From Paramoeba atlantica (Eukaryota > Discosea): a stretch of 64,000 nucleotides of DNA. The stretch spans positions 186,001-250,000 of the forward strand of contig CDRNVI010000066.1 of the NCBI GenBank assembly GCA_977017575.1, given 5' to 3'. The notes below the pieces were generated by a model that saw only the letters and a list, made by a program, of their open reading frames with translations, was not told the origin of the DNA and ran no database searches. The position numbers and the translations under genes were made by a program. Shown one piece after another: positions 17,552 to 27,394 of this stretch. Positions within the stretch are counted from its first letter, which is position 1, and every line of letters starts with the position of its first letter.

Positions 17552-20320
17552 TCAATCTTTTTCGTTTACATCCCCAGTAGTATGCAAAGCCTCATACAGA
17601 ATGATTGCGTCACTCTGACTAACAGAGGCGCACAAGTCTGTTTTGGAGGCTCTAGCAAGGTGTCGCAAGGTTGGAAAATGTCGAACGATACCTGAAACGT
17701 TCGTCCTGGATACACCAGGTAGTTTCATAAGAAGCTCAAGAGCGGAAGTGGAAGAAGGAGACTCGGCGTCGCTGTCGTCGACAGACTTAAGACTTAGCAC
17801 TCTCCCTGCAACTTGCTTTGCTGCAGTCGATGTAGCTTCGTTAATAACGATACCTTTATCTTCGGGGATCGCTGGCTCTGGGAGGCCTTTCTTGATTGTC
17901 TGAAACAGGCGGGCTGAATCAGCACCTCCCAAAGTCCAGAACACGCGTAGAGTGGGAAACCTTACTGCCAGCAACGCCAGCCGATCAATCATCTTTTCGT
18001 CTCGAAGAAGAGCAGAAACCACACGATCTTGCGTCATGGCAGGATGTTCTCCCGTTAGAGTTTCTTTCTGGAATCCTGAGTACCAGCGATCAGCTGAACT
18101 AGCTGCAGCTTCAATTAGCAGAACGCAGGCCGAATAACTTTTCGACATTTCAACCAGTTGGTCATACAGGCGTCCACTAAAAAGCGACGTTTCCAGATCT
18201 ACAGCAGATTTTCTTTCAACAGCAATGTCCCCCGAAAGCAAATAGTCTCCACATTTTAACGTTCGGGGAACAACCTTAAAATTTGTGGTTCGACAGAGGT
18301 GGTAGGGTAAATTGCTTCGAAATTCTCTCTCATCGACTATTATGATACCACTACCAAGAAACGCAGAGCTTTTTTTCTCAGAAGGACTGGTATTTGAATT
18401 CGTCACATCCTGGGTGGAGGAATATTTCTGAGGTTGTGTATCGTCATCTGCACCTACAGCCTCTTGTTCTGTTGGCGTTTTCTTGGTAAATTCGCTCGAA
18501 GTATCCACCATGCCATCCAGAGTAATTGTTGTCAACTCTTCTGTGCCACAAGAAGCTGGAATGTCAACTGAGGGAAGGACAAGGTTGGACTTCGATGCCA
18601 CAAGTTCTTGAAATGCTTCACGTTCCGATTTCACGGCGTGAAGGTATAACATTTGCTCTATACTTCCATCGTAAGACACGGCGAACACATGGAGTTCCAT
18701 TGCAGGGGCTAATGCCTGGGCTACTTCCAGGCGTCGTACTGTTGCGAGATCGATCCCGCAAAGAATAATACTATCGATTAGTGCAAGATTCTTATTCTGG
18801 GACAATAAAGAGCCACCAGAGATTCCATTTTTATCGTTTTCCAACAAAGCACTCTTGTTTACACTGAGCAGATTAGAGTCAGCATATTCTGCAATATCAT
18901 AGAAAATATGTTCATCATGTTGTCTCCATCCAAAAGTGAGCGGGAGTTCCCGACACACACCGTAACACGCAGAGGAGGAAGTAAACTTCTGAAGAGCGTA
19001 TGCAGGACTCCAATCCCCGTCATAGTCGCCCCCCATGTTACCATCCTGAACTGAGGATGAAACCATCGGGCTTGTCCCCGACCAACCTGACAACACCACC
19101 AAGCCATGTCGTCCTTGCCTCTCAAGTTTACGCAAGATAGAGAGAACGGCGCGCTCTTTTGAAACAAAGTCGCCTTGAAATCTATCTTGTGAAGGATCCT
19201 TGTCCTTCGATGTTTTGACCCGTTTTGCTACCGTGCCGTCGTCTTCCTCCTTTTGTTGATTTTGCTCATACGCACGTTTCCAGTCATGTGCAGCAGGTAT
19301 GAGTCGGTGAGCTTGTTTGCAATGAAGCCATGAGGCGACATGAACACCGTCTTGTCGCGCAATAGACAGAAAATTTTCACAGTATCTTTGAAAAAGAGGT
19401 GGTGGCAAAAGATAAAGTTTGTGCAACAAACTAACGATATCTTCAAGGGACTCCAGCAGTGAGTACATCGCGCTCGACCAAACGCCTTTCATACTTTTTG
19501 CTCGTCCGCGCGAGGCATTCATGGCTTTCCGACAGCTCCTGAAGAGGACACCGGACACTGCGTGTTCAATCGACAACTCTTCGTTGTTCAAACAACCACT
19601 TGAACTTGTCCGTGTCCTGAGATCGTGAATCAGTTCCGTAATCATAGAGAGCAAAGTCGTTTGTACGGCTCGCATGGCAGGAGGCATTGAGACACGAACC
19701 TCTGTGAATAGAATAGGCTTTTTCTCTAACGATTTCTTCAGCGAGACGTGAAAACGTGGGTAGAGATACACCTCCGAGCAGTGTAACACAGAGGACATGA
19801 TCTGGGCCAGACGACCAGGACCGATGAATGCCTCTGGGGTCTCAGATAGAGCACAGAAAAAAACACGATTTCCGCTGATTTGACGTAAATAGTGAAGTAA
19901 AAAGAGCTCCGATCCGCTGTCGGCATTAACGAGGGAATGCGCACGTAGCATTACAATTCCCTGCACCCGGAGTGGCGAGATGCGCTCATGCAAAATATCC
20001 ATGAGAATAGGTTTCGCACTATACAAAACAAATATTCCTCCTTTATGATACATATCCACCCGATCGCGAATGCTGGAAGTCGACGTAATCACATGCACCA
20101 GTGCCTTGGAGTCCTCTTCTCGAATGTATTTAGCCACACAGTGAAGTATACGCTCCTCATCGGAGAGACCTAAAACGACCAGAAAGTGACGCGCATCTTG
20201 ATAGCCACGGCATAAGTGGCATACAACGTGCTCGACGCCAATCCCCCGAGCCGTGATAAGCAAGCTGCTTCGACCAATAGCTTTTTCTAGAATTTCACTA
20301 TAGTGAGACGCAAAGTGCAT
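17552..20320 (-). CDS. ERCC4: XPF/ERCC4 structure-specific endonuclease catalytic subunit
   Basis: The 922-residue protein matches XPF length and order. The degenerate SF2 helicase-like half begins with LLITARGIGVEHVV and contains KGGIFVLYSAKPILMDILHE, YLYPRFHVSL and EVRVSMPPAM. The nuclease domain has IIVDEREFRSNLP, LKCGDYLLSGDIAVERKS and AVDLETSLFSGRLYDQL, with the ERKxxxD metal site intact. A C-terminal helix-hairpin-helix pair (LMKLPGVSRTNVSGIVRHF) would bind ERCC1 and DNA. XPF cuts 5' of lesions in nucleotide excision repair and acts on crosslinks. A linker of about 80 residues lies between the helicase and nuclease halves. ATG at 20320. Confidence 0.95.
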   Translation of the reverse strand: MHFASHYSEILEKAIGRSSLLITARGIGVEHVVCHLCRGYQDARHFLVVLGLSDEERILHCVAKYIREEDSKALVHVITSTSSIRDRVDMYHKGGIFVLYSAKPILMDILHERISPLRVQGIVMLRAHSLVNADSGSELFLLHYLRQISGNRVFFCALSETPEAFIGPGRLAQIMSSVLHCSEVYLYPRFHVSLKKSLEKKPILFTEVRVSMPPAMRAVQTTLLSMITELIHDLRTRTSSSGCLNNEELSIEHAVSGVLFRSCRKAMNASRGRAKSMKGVWSSAMYSLLESLEDIVSLLHKLYLLPPPLFQRYCENFLSIARQDGVHVASWLHCKQAHRLIPAAHDWKRAYEQNQQKEEDDGTVAKRVKTSKDKDPSQDRFQGDFVSKERAVLSILRKLERQGRHGLVVLSGWSGTSPMVSSSVQDGNMGGDYDGDWSPAYALQKFTSSSACYGVCRELPLTFGWRQHDEHIFYDIAEYADSNLLSVNKSALLENDKNGISGGSLLSQNKNLALIDSIILCGIDLATVRRLEVAQALAPAMELHVFAVSYDGSIEQMLYLHAVKSEREAFQELVASKSNLVLPSVDIPASCGTEELTTITLDGMVDTSSEFTKKTPTEQEAVGADDDTQPQKYSSTQDVTNSNTSPSEKKSSAFLGSGIIIVDEREFRSNLPYHLCRTTNFKVVPRTLKCGDYLLSGDIAVERKSAVDLETSLFSGRLYDQLVEMSKSYSACVLLIEAAASSADRWYSGFQKETLTGEHPAMTQDRVVSALLRDEKMIDRLALLAVRFPTLRVFWTLGGADSARLFQTIKKGLPEPAIPEDKGIVINEATSTAAKQVAGRVLSLKSVDDSDAESPSSTSALELLMKLPGVSRTNVSGIVRHFPTLRHLARASKTDLCASVSQSDAIILYEALHTTGDVNEKD

Positions 20321-20852
20321 CAGGGAGTGCTATTTTCACACGTATTTTTCCCACATGTATTTTCACATGTGGGATATGTACAAAAACAATTTCACGTGGA
20401 TTACGTACTGCATTCTGTGAATTATTCAACGTAACGCAGACAGGGTCTAGCCGTAGTATCTGCTGTGCGTGTCGTGATCATTGGATAAAACAAATAAAAT
20501 CTCTAAACAGATTGATTGATGGAAGATCAGATACGCTATTCTGTTTAATTAATGTAGCGCTCGCAATGCTCTTAAAAATATGGTCATTGGGCACCATTAT
20601 AATTCAATTAACCTTAATATTTTATTATGATTATGGTGAGTGCAAGTATTTAATATACTTGCCTTCTTATTATTCGCTACTTACTCGTTCTACTTATTCG
20701 CCTTCTTCGTTACTCGTTAGAACAATAAAATTTACAAGAATCTAAAAGATTCTTCTTCTAAGACTAACCTAAAGTATTTGTACAAAATTTGGTGGGTCTC
20801 CTAGAACGAAATGCTACATGAGTCTACAAGTTGGGAATTCCGAACAGATATT
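20321..20852. other. AT-rich noncoding spacer
   Basis: About 530 bases. Near the XPF start is the inverted pair CCCACATGTATTTTCACATGTGGG (about 20351-20374), able to form a hairpin. Further on, CTTCTTATTATTCGCTACTTACTCG-like units repeat loosely (20663-20720). No gene was seen. Confidence 0.5.
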
Positions 20853-21413
20853 TCATTCCTCACTTGAAGTTCCTCGTGCCATTCTGATCCATCGATTCAC
20901 CTTCCCTTTTTGCACTTTTCCCTTTGCCTTGGGTGTTCGAAATCCTGGACTGGATACCTCACGTACTGGAGTTACATTCTGAAAATGAGTTGGGGGCAGT
21001 TTCTTCTCGTTCAATGGACGAACATTGGACAGCACAGGGGCAGCAACGCGCCCAGGGCTTCTTGAGACGGTCTGCAGCTTTCGATACTCCTTTAAGTGCT
21101 CCATTTTCCAGTCTTTGGCTTTTTCAGATTTCGTTAATGTGGTTCGTTTCGTGCTCCAGTCTGGACCCCACATCAGGCGTTGAGTGTGCTCGTAGTGCCG
21201 AAACTGAGAGCTGGGTTGATGTCGAATCCATTTATGCCATTCAAAACAAACTTCCTCCGCACGACATAAATCTTCAAGAGGAATAAATGAGATTACTTGG
21301 CCACTAAGAAGAATTTTCACGTCGCTTCCATCGGCAAGGTTTCTAGGGGGAAGTTTCACGACAAGTGACGATCCATCGGCGAGGTCCTTATTGTGGCTCT
21401 GTGATTGTCCCAT
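20853..21413 (-). CDS. F-box-like protein with predicted N-myristoylation
   Basis: The ATG at 21413 gives MGQSQSHN, which fits the N-myristoylation consensus (Gly2, Ser6). It is preferred over the upstream frame start at 21497. Residues near 35-65 read SGQVISFIPLEDLCRAEEVC then FEWHKWIR, a good F-box-like helical motif (leucine/proline start, then a Vxxx W ending). The remaining 120 residues are basic with scattered prolines and an RTPKAKGKVQKGK tail. Such a protein could tether an SCF ligase to a membrane. That is inference from two short motifs. The protein is 186 residues, and no substrate-binding repeats are visible. Confidence 0.6.
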   Translation of the reverse strand: MGQSQSHNKDLADGSSLVVKLPPRNLADGSDVKILLSGQVISFIPLEDLCRAEEVCFEWHKWIRHQPSSQFRHYEHTQRLMWGPDWSTKRTTLTKSEKAKDWKMEHLKEYRKLQTVSRSPGRVAAPVLSNVRPLNEKKLPPTHFQNVTPVREVSSPGFRTPKAKGKVQKGKVNRWIRMARGTSSEE

Positions 21414-21927
21414 TAATGTGAGTAGTGAGTATACTCTATGGTATGCTATAATACATATTAAACGAATATGCACGTCAACAAAGGGTTCTTGTACCACGAA
21501 CGAAACATTAACTTACGTGCACCTAATCTCAAGAATCCATATATTTTTTCAATAAATAATTCCTCCCAAGGTAATAAGCAAAGAATAGGAATATATTCCT
21601 TGAATGTAAACCTAAGAAATCCTTTAGCCATCCACGAAAAGCCCAGCGCTCATGAGTCTCCTTTAGCCTATAATTCTAAACACCGGCTAAGCAGAAATCA
21701 AGTGACAGGCTAAACAAAGAGAATTATTTCTTAATCATCCTTCGCATTACTTGTGTCCATCAAAAAAAATTCCATTATAACCATTTTCTGCATTACCAAC
21801 TACAAAAAGACTAAAACGCCCAAAACAATTTATCTCCTTTACAAAATACGTATCCCATACGGGCTACACCACCCGGTCTTATCTCCATCACTTTCCCACT
21901 TTCCTTTTTCTTTTCCATTTCATAATC
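21414..21927. other. AT-rich noncoding spacer
   Basis: About 510 bases between the F-box-like gene start and the first transporter's stop. No gene was recognised. Confidence 0.5.
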
Positions 21928-23340
21928 TTACTTTGTGATCGTGCAAACCAAGTGCGTCGTGAACCCCGCAATCGAGAACACAATCCCGGACACAATCGTG
22001 ACCCAGCACAACACGCGCTCCCACGTACTCATTGTGTTCTTAAACACCCGGTAGTACATCACCGCAGGAAACGTCATAATAATATGAAGCCCAAACAACG
22101 ACCCAATAAACGCCAGCACCTGGGAAATCCCACTCGACAACGCCGCCAGCAACGACGAAAGCGCCACAATCGTAAACGCCTCCGCCACCCGGGTCCACGT
22201 CGACACATGGCTATCCCCCTCAAACATGAACAGGTTAAACGACCGACGACACCCCACCGCCAACAACGGGTACACACAGGCGAAGTGCAGCAGCATCACC
22301 AGCCGCCCAATGTTAATCAGCAGGTCGTTCTGCGGGTACTGCGCTAGCAGATCCCCCCCGTGGTTGCGCACGTCGGCGCCGAAGTAGAGGTACCCCATGG
22401 TCCCGAGCACGAGGTAGAACAGTGTGATCGTGGAGAAGGCGGGGATCAGGGCCCGGTCCATGCGCTTCACGGAGCGCTTCTGGAGCTCGTGGTACAGCGG
22501 GGGGATGTTGTAGTGCATGCCGAAGCACACGGTGAGGAGCGGGATGGCACGGCAGAAGTCGGAGGTGATGGAGGCGACGCGGACACTCTCGGGGACGGCG
22601 GCGGTGATGAGGGCGCCTTGGGTGTGTGCCCGGGCAATGTAACGAATCGCCACCGCGACCCCGGCGTAGAAGATGGTGCCGAAGGCGACGATGGAGCTGA
22701 ATTTAAGCTCCGTGATGTGTTTGGCGCAGGAGAGGACGAAGAGAAGGGGGGCGGTGCAGATGATCCAGAAACGGGCGTCGGCGTAAAACCCGGTGAGGCT
22801 CATCCAGGATGCGGCGAGAGGTTGCATGGAGTCCCCGATGACCACGATGTACATCACGGCACACCCAAAGGTGTAGAGCAGGATGGTACCCTCGGCGACG
22901 ATGCGCATGAAACGGAGCTTGGAGGGTTTGCCGTCGGTGACGATCTCCGCTGGGGTGTCGGGAGAGTCCGTCAACGAGTGGGGCTTTCCTCCCTCGAAGG
23001 CATAGCGGCAGAGACCCATGTAGGTGAACTGCTGGGTGTGCTGCGCGAGGCGAACCAAAAAGCGCATCGCGGAGAAGCTAAGGAAGCCAGTGTACAACAG
23101 GAGCAAAATTCCGGGTATCAGGGAGGCAAAGTGGAACGCGACGGAGAGGGCAAGGACACCACCTCCGATGACGTTGCACAGTACGGTGATAATCGTCGTC
23201 GCGACTGTACCGTGGCCCTCGTTGTGCACAGGAACCTTGACGACTTCCGATTCAGGGGCCTCGGAGACGTTGCAGTTCTCAATGATACCACAAGTGTCAT
23301 CGTCCTCGATTTGTGTAGCGTGAGGATCGTGTTTCGTCAT
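21928..23340 (-). CDS. Amino acid/auxin permease family (AAAP) transporter 1
   Basis: The 470-residue polytopic protein has about eleven hydrophobic segments. The AAAP start motif is at the first helix: TVLCNVIGGGVLALSVAFHF, followed by helix 2 with GFLSFSAMRFLVRL. GDSMQPLAASW, YNIPPLYHELQKRS and GYLYFGADV are shared with the next two transporters. Family members move amino acids or polyamines across plasma or vacuolar membranes, usually with protons. In trypanosomatids they occur as tandem arrays. The first 45 residues are a polar cytosolic tail. GC content is higher than in the F-box and XPF genes. The substrate cannot be told. Confidence 0.9.
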   Translation of the reverse strand: MTKHDPHATQIEDDDTCGIIENCNVSEAPESEVVKVPVHNEGHGTVATTIITVLCNVIGGGVLALSVAFHFASLIPGILLLLYTGFLSFSAMRFLVRLAQHTQQFTYMGLCRYAFEGGKPHSLTDSPDTPAEIVTDGKPSKLRFMRIVAEGTILLYTFGCAVMYIVVIGDSMQPLAASWMSLTGFYADARFWIICTAPLLFVLSCAKHITELKFSSIVAFGTIFYAGVAVAIRYIARAHTQGALITAAVPESVRVASITSDFCRAIPLLTVCFGMHYNIPPLYHELQKRSVKRMDRALIPAFSTITLFYLVLGTMGYLYFGADVRNHGGDLLAQYPQNDLLINIGRLVMLLHFACVYPLLAVGCRRSFNLFMFEGDSHVSTWTRVAEAFTIVALSSLLAALSSGISQVLAFIGSLFGLHIIMTFPAVMYYRVFKNTMSTWERVLCWVTIVSGIVFSIAGFTTHLVCTITK

Positions 23341-23657
23341 GGGTTGAGTAGTACGAAAGAGGAGTTAAAATCTATTTACGACACTCTGAGAACAAGTTGA
23401 AGAACGGTAAAGTTGAAAAGGTAAATTCGTGTGCGAAAAACAAACCTACGTATGAGGTCGTGATAGGTTCAATTTTTCGATGGTATATATTTTTATTCTC
23501 ATAAAGTAACGTAGGAACATGTGTGTTATACTCTAGCTGTATGCACTCTAACTCTACGTCTAGTGGTTCAAGAGCTATTTCTAGCGGTTCTATGACTCCA
23601 AAAGCAAGAGTCGGCTACATCTTTGAAAACGAAAATGCTACAGTCTCGTTTTCCACA
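23341..23657. other. Short intergenic spacer within the transporter array
   Basis: A pyrimidine-rich leader on the coding strand just above the AAAP-1 ATG, then AT-rich sequence with CTCTAGCTG/CTCTAACTC and TCTAGTGGTTC/TCTAGCGGTTC short repeats (23530-23595). No gene was seen. Confidence 0.5.
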
Positions 23658-25280
23658 TCACCCGCCGAGATCTTTTATCTGTACCACGGTGCCCGCGATA
23701 CAAAACAAAATCCCGGAGGCAATAAGCACCGAAAGCCCCACATACTCATGGGGACGGAGGCTCCCGCGGAATAGACGCCAGTACATCAACGCTGGATAAG
23801 TCATGATAATATGCACCCCAAACAGGGACCCACAGAACCCCAGCACCACCGATATGCTACTGGCCGCCACCGCCAACCCGCAGGAGACCCCAACAATCAG
23901 AAATGCCTCCAGCACCCGTAACGGTGTCGAGACATGCTGATCCCCTCCAAACAAAAACGTGTTCAGTGAGCGTCGACAGCTCACCGTACACAGCGGGTAG
24001 ACACACGCGAAGTGCAGCAACATAATCAGCCGCCCGACATTCACCCAGGTGTCATCGGCGGGGTACTGCGCGAGCAAATCCCCACCATGGGAGAGAATTG
24101 TCTCCCCAAAGTAAAGATACCCGCAGATACCGATTTGGAGGTAAAAAAGCACAATAATCACCATGGAGGGGTAGAGCGCCCGATCCATACGAGCCACCGA
24201 GCGGTGCCGGAGCTCATGGTACAGCGCGGGGAGGTTGTAGTGGACCCCGTAGGCTACCGCATGTAGCGGAATCGCTTTGCTAAGGTCCGCAGTCCACTGA
24301 TTCACCCGGGTAGGGGCGTCTGCGACCAGGCAGTGCTGAAGCTCAACTGCGCGTTTGACGTAGTAAACTAACACAAGAAACCCGACGTAGAGAACCGTGA
24401 CGAACGCGAGCAAGGAGCTAATGCGGAGCTCGGTGAGATGCCGTGCACAGGTCAACGCGAAGAGCAGGGGGAAAGTGGCAAGAATCCAAAACCGACCATC
24501 CGCGAAGAAACCAGAGAAGTGCATCCATTGTGCGGCCAGTGGTTGCATGGAATCAGCGATGATGAGAACGAACATCACGGATGCTCCAAAGGTATAGAGT
24601 AAGATGGTAGCCTCGGCGATGTAGCTCATGTACTCTGTTCGTGGTGAGCTACGACGAAGTGAGTGAGATTGTGGAGAGCGCAGAGCTGCGCTTTGATGTG
24701 CCTGCAGTTCTCGGAGTGTCGTAGCGGTGCCCTTTATCGATGTCTTTGGTGTGGTCAGGTGTGTCTCCGATGGGGGAATCTCTGTGATGGAGTCTTCTTG
24801 AATAGAGGCATCACGAGTGGCAATAGGGGTAAATCGCCTTGCTGGAGCATTCTCATGATCATGTTCCTTGAGCGTGACAATCGGATTTTCCGTATCATGC
24901 TGAAACGCGGCGCGGCAAATGCCCATGTAGGAAAACTCTTGCGTGTACTCCGACATTTTGACAATGAGTTTCATGCTCGCAAAGCTGAGAGCTCCCACGT
25001 AGAGCAGCATAAGAATTCCGGGAAACAGAGAAGAGTAGTGGAACGCCGCAGAGAGGGCAAACACTCCGCCTCCTATCACGGTGGATAGAATAGAGATGAT
25101 CGTGCTGTATATCGTACCATGACCAGTGCTGTCTTCGAGGGCACGCAACATCACACCCACGTGCGTGGTAATCTTACTGGAGGAGGAATCAGTGTCCGTG
25201 TAGTCTGAAGAAGAGGACTGCGATAACGTCTCATCGGTCCAAAGAGGAGACTGACTTTTCGGTGGTAGGGTTGGCTCCAT
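23658..25280 (-). CDS. Amino acid/auxin permease family (AAAP) transporter 2
   Basis: The 540-residue paralogue of transporter 1. The same signature occurs (ILSTVIGGGVFALSAAFHYS, GALSFASMKLIVKMSEYTQE, IADSMQPLAAQW, YNLPALYHELRHRSVARMDRA). It differs by a longer cytosolic loop between helices 3 and 4, about residues 130-210, rich in Ser, Thr and Arg, and by a Ser-rich N-terminus. Transporters 1 and 2 look closer to each other than to transporter 3. This points to local tandem duplication, followed by loop expansion. Function would be amino acid or polyamine transport, substrate unknown. Confidence 0.9.
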   Translation of the reverse strand: MEPTLPPKSQSPLWTDETLSQSSSSDYTDTDSSSSKITTHVGVMLRALEDSTGHGTIYSTIISILSTVIGGGVFALSAAFHYSSLFPGILMLLYVGALSFASMKLIVKMSEYTQEFSYMGICRAAFQHDTENPIVTLKEHDHENAPARRFTPIATRDASIQEDSITEIPPSETHLTTPKTSIKGTATTLRELQAHQSAALRSPQSHSLRRSSPRTEYMSYIAEATILLYTFGASVMFVLIIADSMQPLAAQWMHFSGFFADGRFWILATFPLLFALTCARHLTELRISSLLAFVTVLYVGFLVLVYYVKRAVELQHCLVADAPTRVNQWTADLSKAIPLHAVAYGVHYNLPALYHELRHRSVARMDRALYPSMVIIVLFYLQIGICGYLYFGETILSHGGDLLAQYPADDTWVNVGRLIMLLHFACVYPLCTVSCRRSLNTFLFGGDQHVSTPLRVLEAFLIVGVSCGLAVAASSISVVLGFCGSLFGVHIIMTYPALMYWRLFRGSLRPHEYVGLSVLIASGILFCIAGTVVQIKDLGG

Positions 25281-25437
25281 TTCTGAGTTGAATAATTACG
25301 GAGCGGGAAATTTGAAGAGTTACGGAGCAATAGTGAAGTGGTCTAAAGACTTGCGTCCATAAATGAAGCATGACAATGTTGATTTTTTTCTGGAAAATAT
25401 TTACAATGAATTCAGGTACAAGACTCATGCAAATATC

Positions 25438-26678
25438 GGTGAAAGTAAAGGAAAATTCGCTTTTTTATGACTTTTTAGCTTGACATTTTCCTTTTCAACA
25501 AAAAGACATTATCTACATGTACATATACTGTATGACTATTTTACACCCTTTTTCCGTTATTTTCCATGGCATGCCAGGGGTGTCGGGGGTTTGCTTGTCG
25601 AAAAAAGTTCACCCTCAGCCGTATATCACGCTGGACCGAAGCACAGTGCGAGCAGTGGCTTCGAAGCCATGGGCTTGTCGCGAGAAGGGTTGTCTGTGGA
25701 AAACGGACACATTCATCACCAAAAGAAATGGAATTAGAGGGTGGTGCGTGGCACTGTACTAAGAAGTGCAAGGGTAGATACGGTGCCATGGGGCCTCTTT
25801 TGACTGGGAAGTCGAAAAAAAGTGCAAGACAAACTCTGCAGTTCATCCTGCTGTACTCTCGTGGCGAAGCTCACGCGGTTTCCGAGGCAGAGACCGACCT
25901 AAGCCATCAAATTATTGTCAGCCTTAAGCAAATGATTGATGCGATCATGAGCACCGCTCACGTTCGTCGGAAGATTCGACGGCGCGGCACTGTTAATTCC
26001 ATGCAGTGCGACGAAACTTTTTTCTCGGTACGAAAGCGAGGTGGGAACAACCGTGCCAGGCGGGTGCGACAGGCAGGAACCCAGCTGGCTCAAACCATTG
26101 TTGAAACAACTAGGGACAATAAATTACGAAACATTTTTATGGAAATCGTCCCTGATCGTAGTGCAGATTCACTACTTCCAGGTATAACGACCTTAGCTGC
26201 AGGTCCACGCACTAAGATCTGGACTGACTCGACTCGACATAACCTACAGCTAAACGGGCAGTACAAGTGGGAAAGTGTGGTTCACCGCCGGGAATGGGTG
26301 ACCTCGGGGAGTGTTCACACAAACACGGTAGAGGGAGCTAACTCTCTCGTTAAGAAATCTTTGAAACGCGAGGGAAGTGTTCTCGGGAGAAAGGCGGAGA
26401 AGCGGTGTCACCGGGTACGCGCTTTGGCGGAGAAGTGTAACGGGAAGTTGAAGTTGAACGGAAACGATGTTCTGCTAAGAATGTTTGAAGACATTCATGA
26501 TTTTTGTGATTGTATTCATATCTAAGAGTCCAAGAAAGAAAGTTGAGGAAGTAATAAAAGTGAAGAGTGCGAAGTCGTGGCGATTTTTTACTTATGAAAA
26601 CAATATAAGCATACTTAATTTGCTTTACCGACATAAACCTTTTTTTTTTTTAAAGGCGAATTTTTCTTTACTTTAACC
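25438..26678 (+). mobile_element. Merlin DNA transposon, apparently complete (1241 bp)
   Basis: The terminal inverted repeats are GGTGAAAGTAAAGGAAAATT on the left and, inverted, GGTTAAAGTAAAGAAAAATT on the right, matching over about 27 bases with few differences. They are flanked by the identical 8-base duplication CAAATATC at 25430-25437 and 26679-26686. Eight-base duplications and GG-starting ends fit the Merlin/IS1016 superfamily. A single uninterrupted transposase frame fills the centre. The exact flanking repeat and unbroken frame suggest a recent insertion. It lies on the opposite strand to the host genes, between transporters 2 and 3. Confidence 0.92.
25566..26525 (+). CDS. Merlin (IS1595-type) transposase
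   Basis: The 319-residue protein starts at ATG 25566. The N-terminal part is Cys-rich (CQGCRGFAC, VVCGKRTH, WHCTKKCKGRYG), probably zinc-binding. The DDE domain follows: MQCDETFFSVRKRGGNN (first Asp, near residue 148), TKIWTDSTRHNLQLN (second Asp), and VVHRREWVTSG with VHTNTVEGANSLVKKSLKR (catalytic Glu and the HTN-x-E signature of the IS1595/Merlin family). It would catalyse cut-and-paste movement. The frame has no interruption. The usual extra N-terminal zinc ribbon may be shorter here than in other Merlins. Confidence 0.92.
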   Translation: MACQGCRGFACRKKFTLSRISRWTEAQCEQWLRSHGLVARRVVCGKRTHSSPKEMELEGGAWHCTKKCKGRYGAMGPLLTGKSKKSARQTLQFILLYSRGEAHAVSEAETDLSHQIIVSLKQMIDAIMSTAHVRRKIRRRGTVNSMQCDETFFSVRKRGGNNRARRVRQAGTQLAQTIVETTRDNKLRNIFMEIVPDRSADSLLPGITTLAAGPRTKIWTDSTRHNLQLNGQYKWESVVHRREWVTSGSVHTNTVEGANSLVKKSLKREGSVLGRKAEKRCHRVRALAEKCNGKLKLNGNDVLLRMFEDIHDFCDCIHI

Positions 26679-26686
26679 CAAATATC

Positions 26687-27394
26687 GAATGGGAAATCCG
26701 AGGTGAACAAATAACGCTAACTACACTGTACTTTTTACAGAGTTGTTACTTTTTATGAAAACAAAATTTGTTTTTTGGTGTATTTTTTGGAGTGCAGATG
26801 AACTCTTTTAGCCACAGTGGAAGCCCGGCAAAAAAGATGAGGAGCGCTCCCAGGCACTCTCACCTAGTTTCAACCCTCTAAGTCTGATAGGTAGCGGGCG
26901 GTAAGGCAGCATGCATTCTCATGCACACGTTCCTAACTAAAGATATACATGTACGTTCCTAACAGACATACAGATATACATGTACGTTCCTAACTTAAGT
27001 TTTCAGACCTACTGTAGTTCTTACGTACCTCAAGATGTTCTACAATGGGCACGAGAAATGGGGATTATCCTTTTACAGGCCAAATGATGATGGTGTGACT
27101 GCCTCAGACTTAGGCGCAAATTATGTGACGCAAGTGGACATGTATTCAATGCAGTACAAGCGGTATACTGAACAAAGGAAAGTTACGACACCTTGAGATC
27201 TGAAAAATGCAACAAGAATTATCCGAAACGGGCACATTGTCAAATAAGAGTGGGGTTACTTTCCATTCGGTGGATTTATAGGATGAACGAGCAAAACAAA
27301 TTCTTTCATAAAACTACGCCTTTTTTAACTAAATAATGATGTCACCATGCTTTGATCACTCCAACTTTGCTAACCTAAACTATTGTGGAAAGAA
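26687..27394. repeat. Noncoding spacer with a short repeat
   Basis: About 700 bases. At about 26927-26997 the unit ACGTTCCTAAC with GATATACATGT occurs three times in imperfect tandem. Nothing else was recognised. Confidence 0.5.

Noticed and set aside
22360-23400. 346-codon plus-strand frame opposite AAAP-1
   Set aside because: It is the antisense of a clear transporter gene in a GC-rich stretch. The product is a run of Gly, Asp, Glu and His with no fold.
26927-26997. CRISPR-like short repeats
   Set aside because: Three imperfect tandem units without unique spacers in a eukaryotic setting; a simple tandem repeat.
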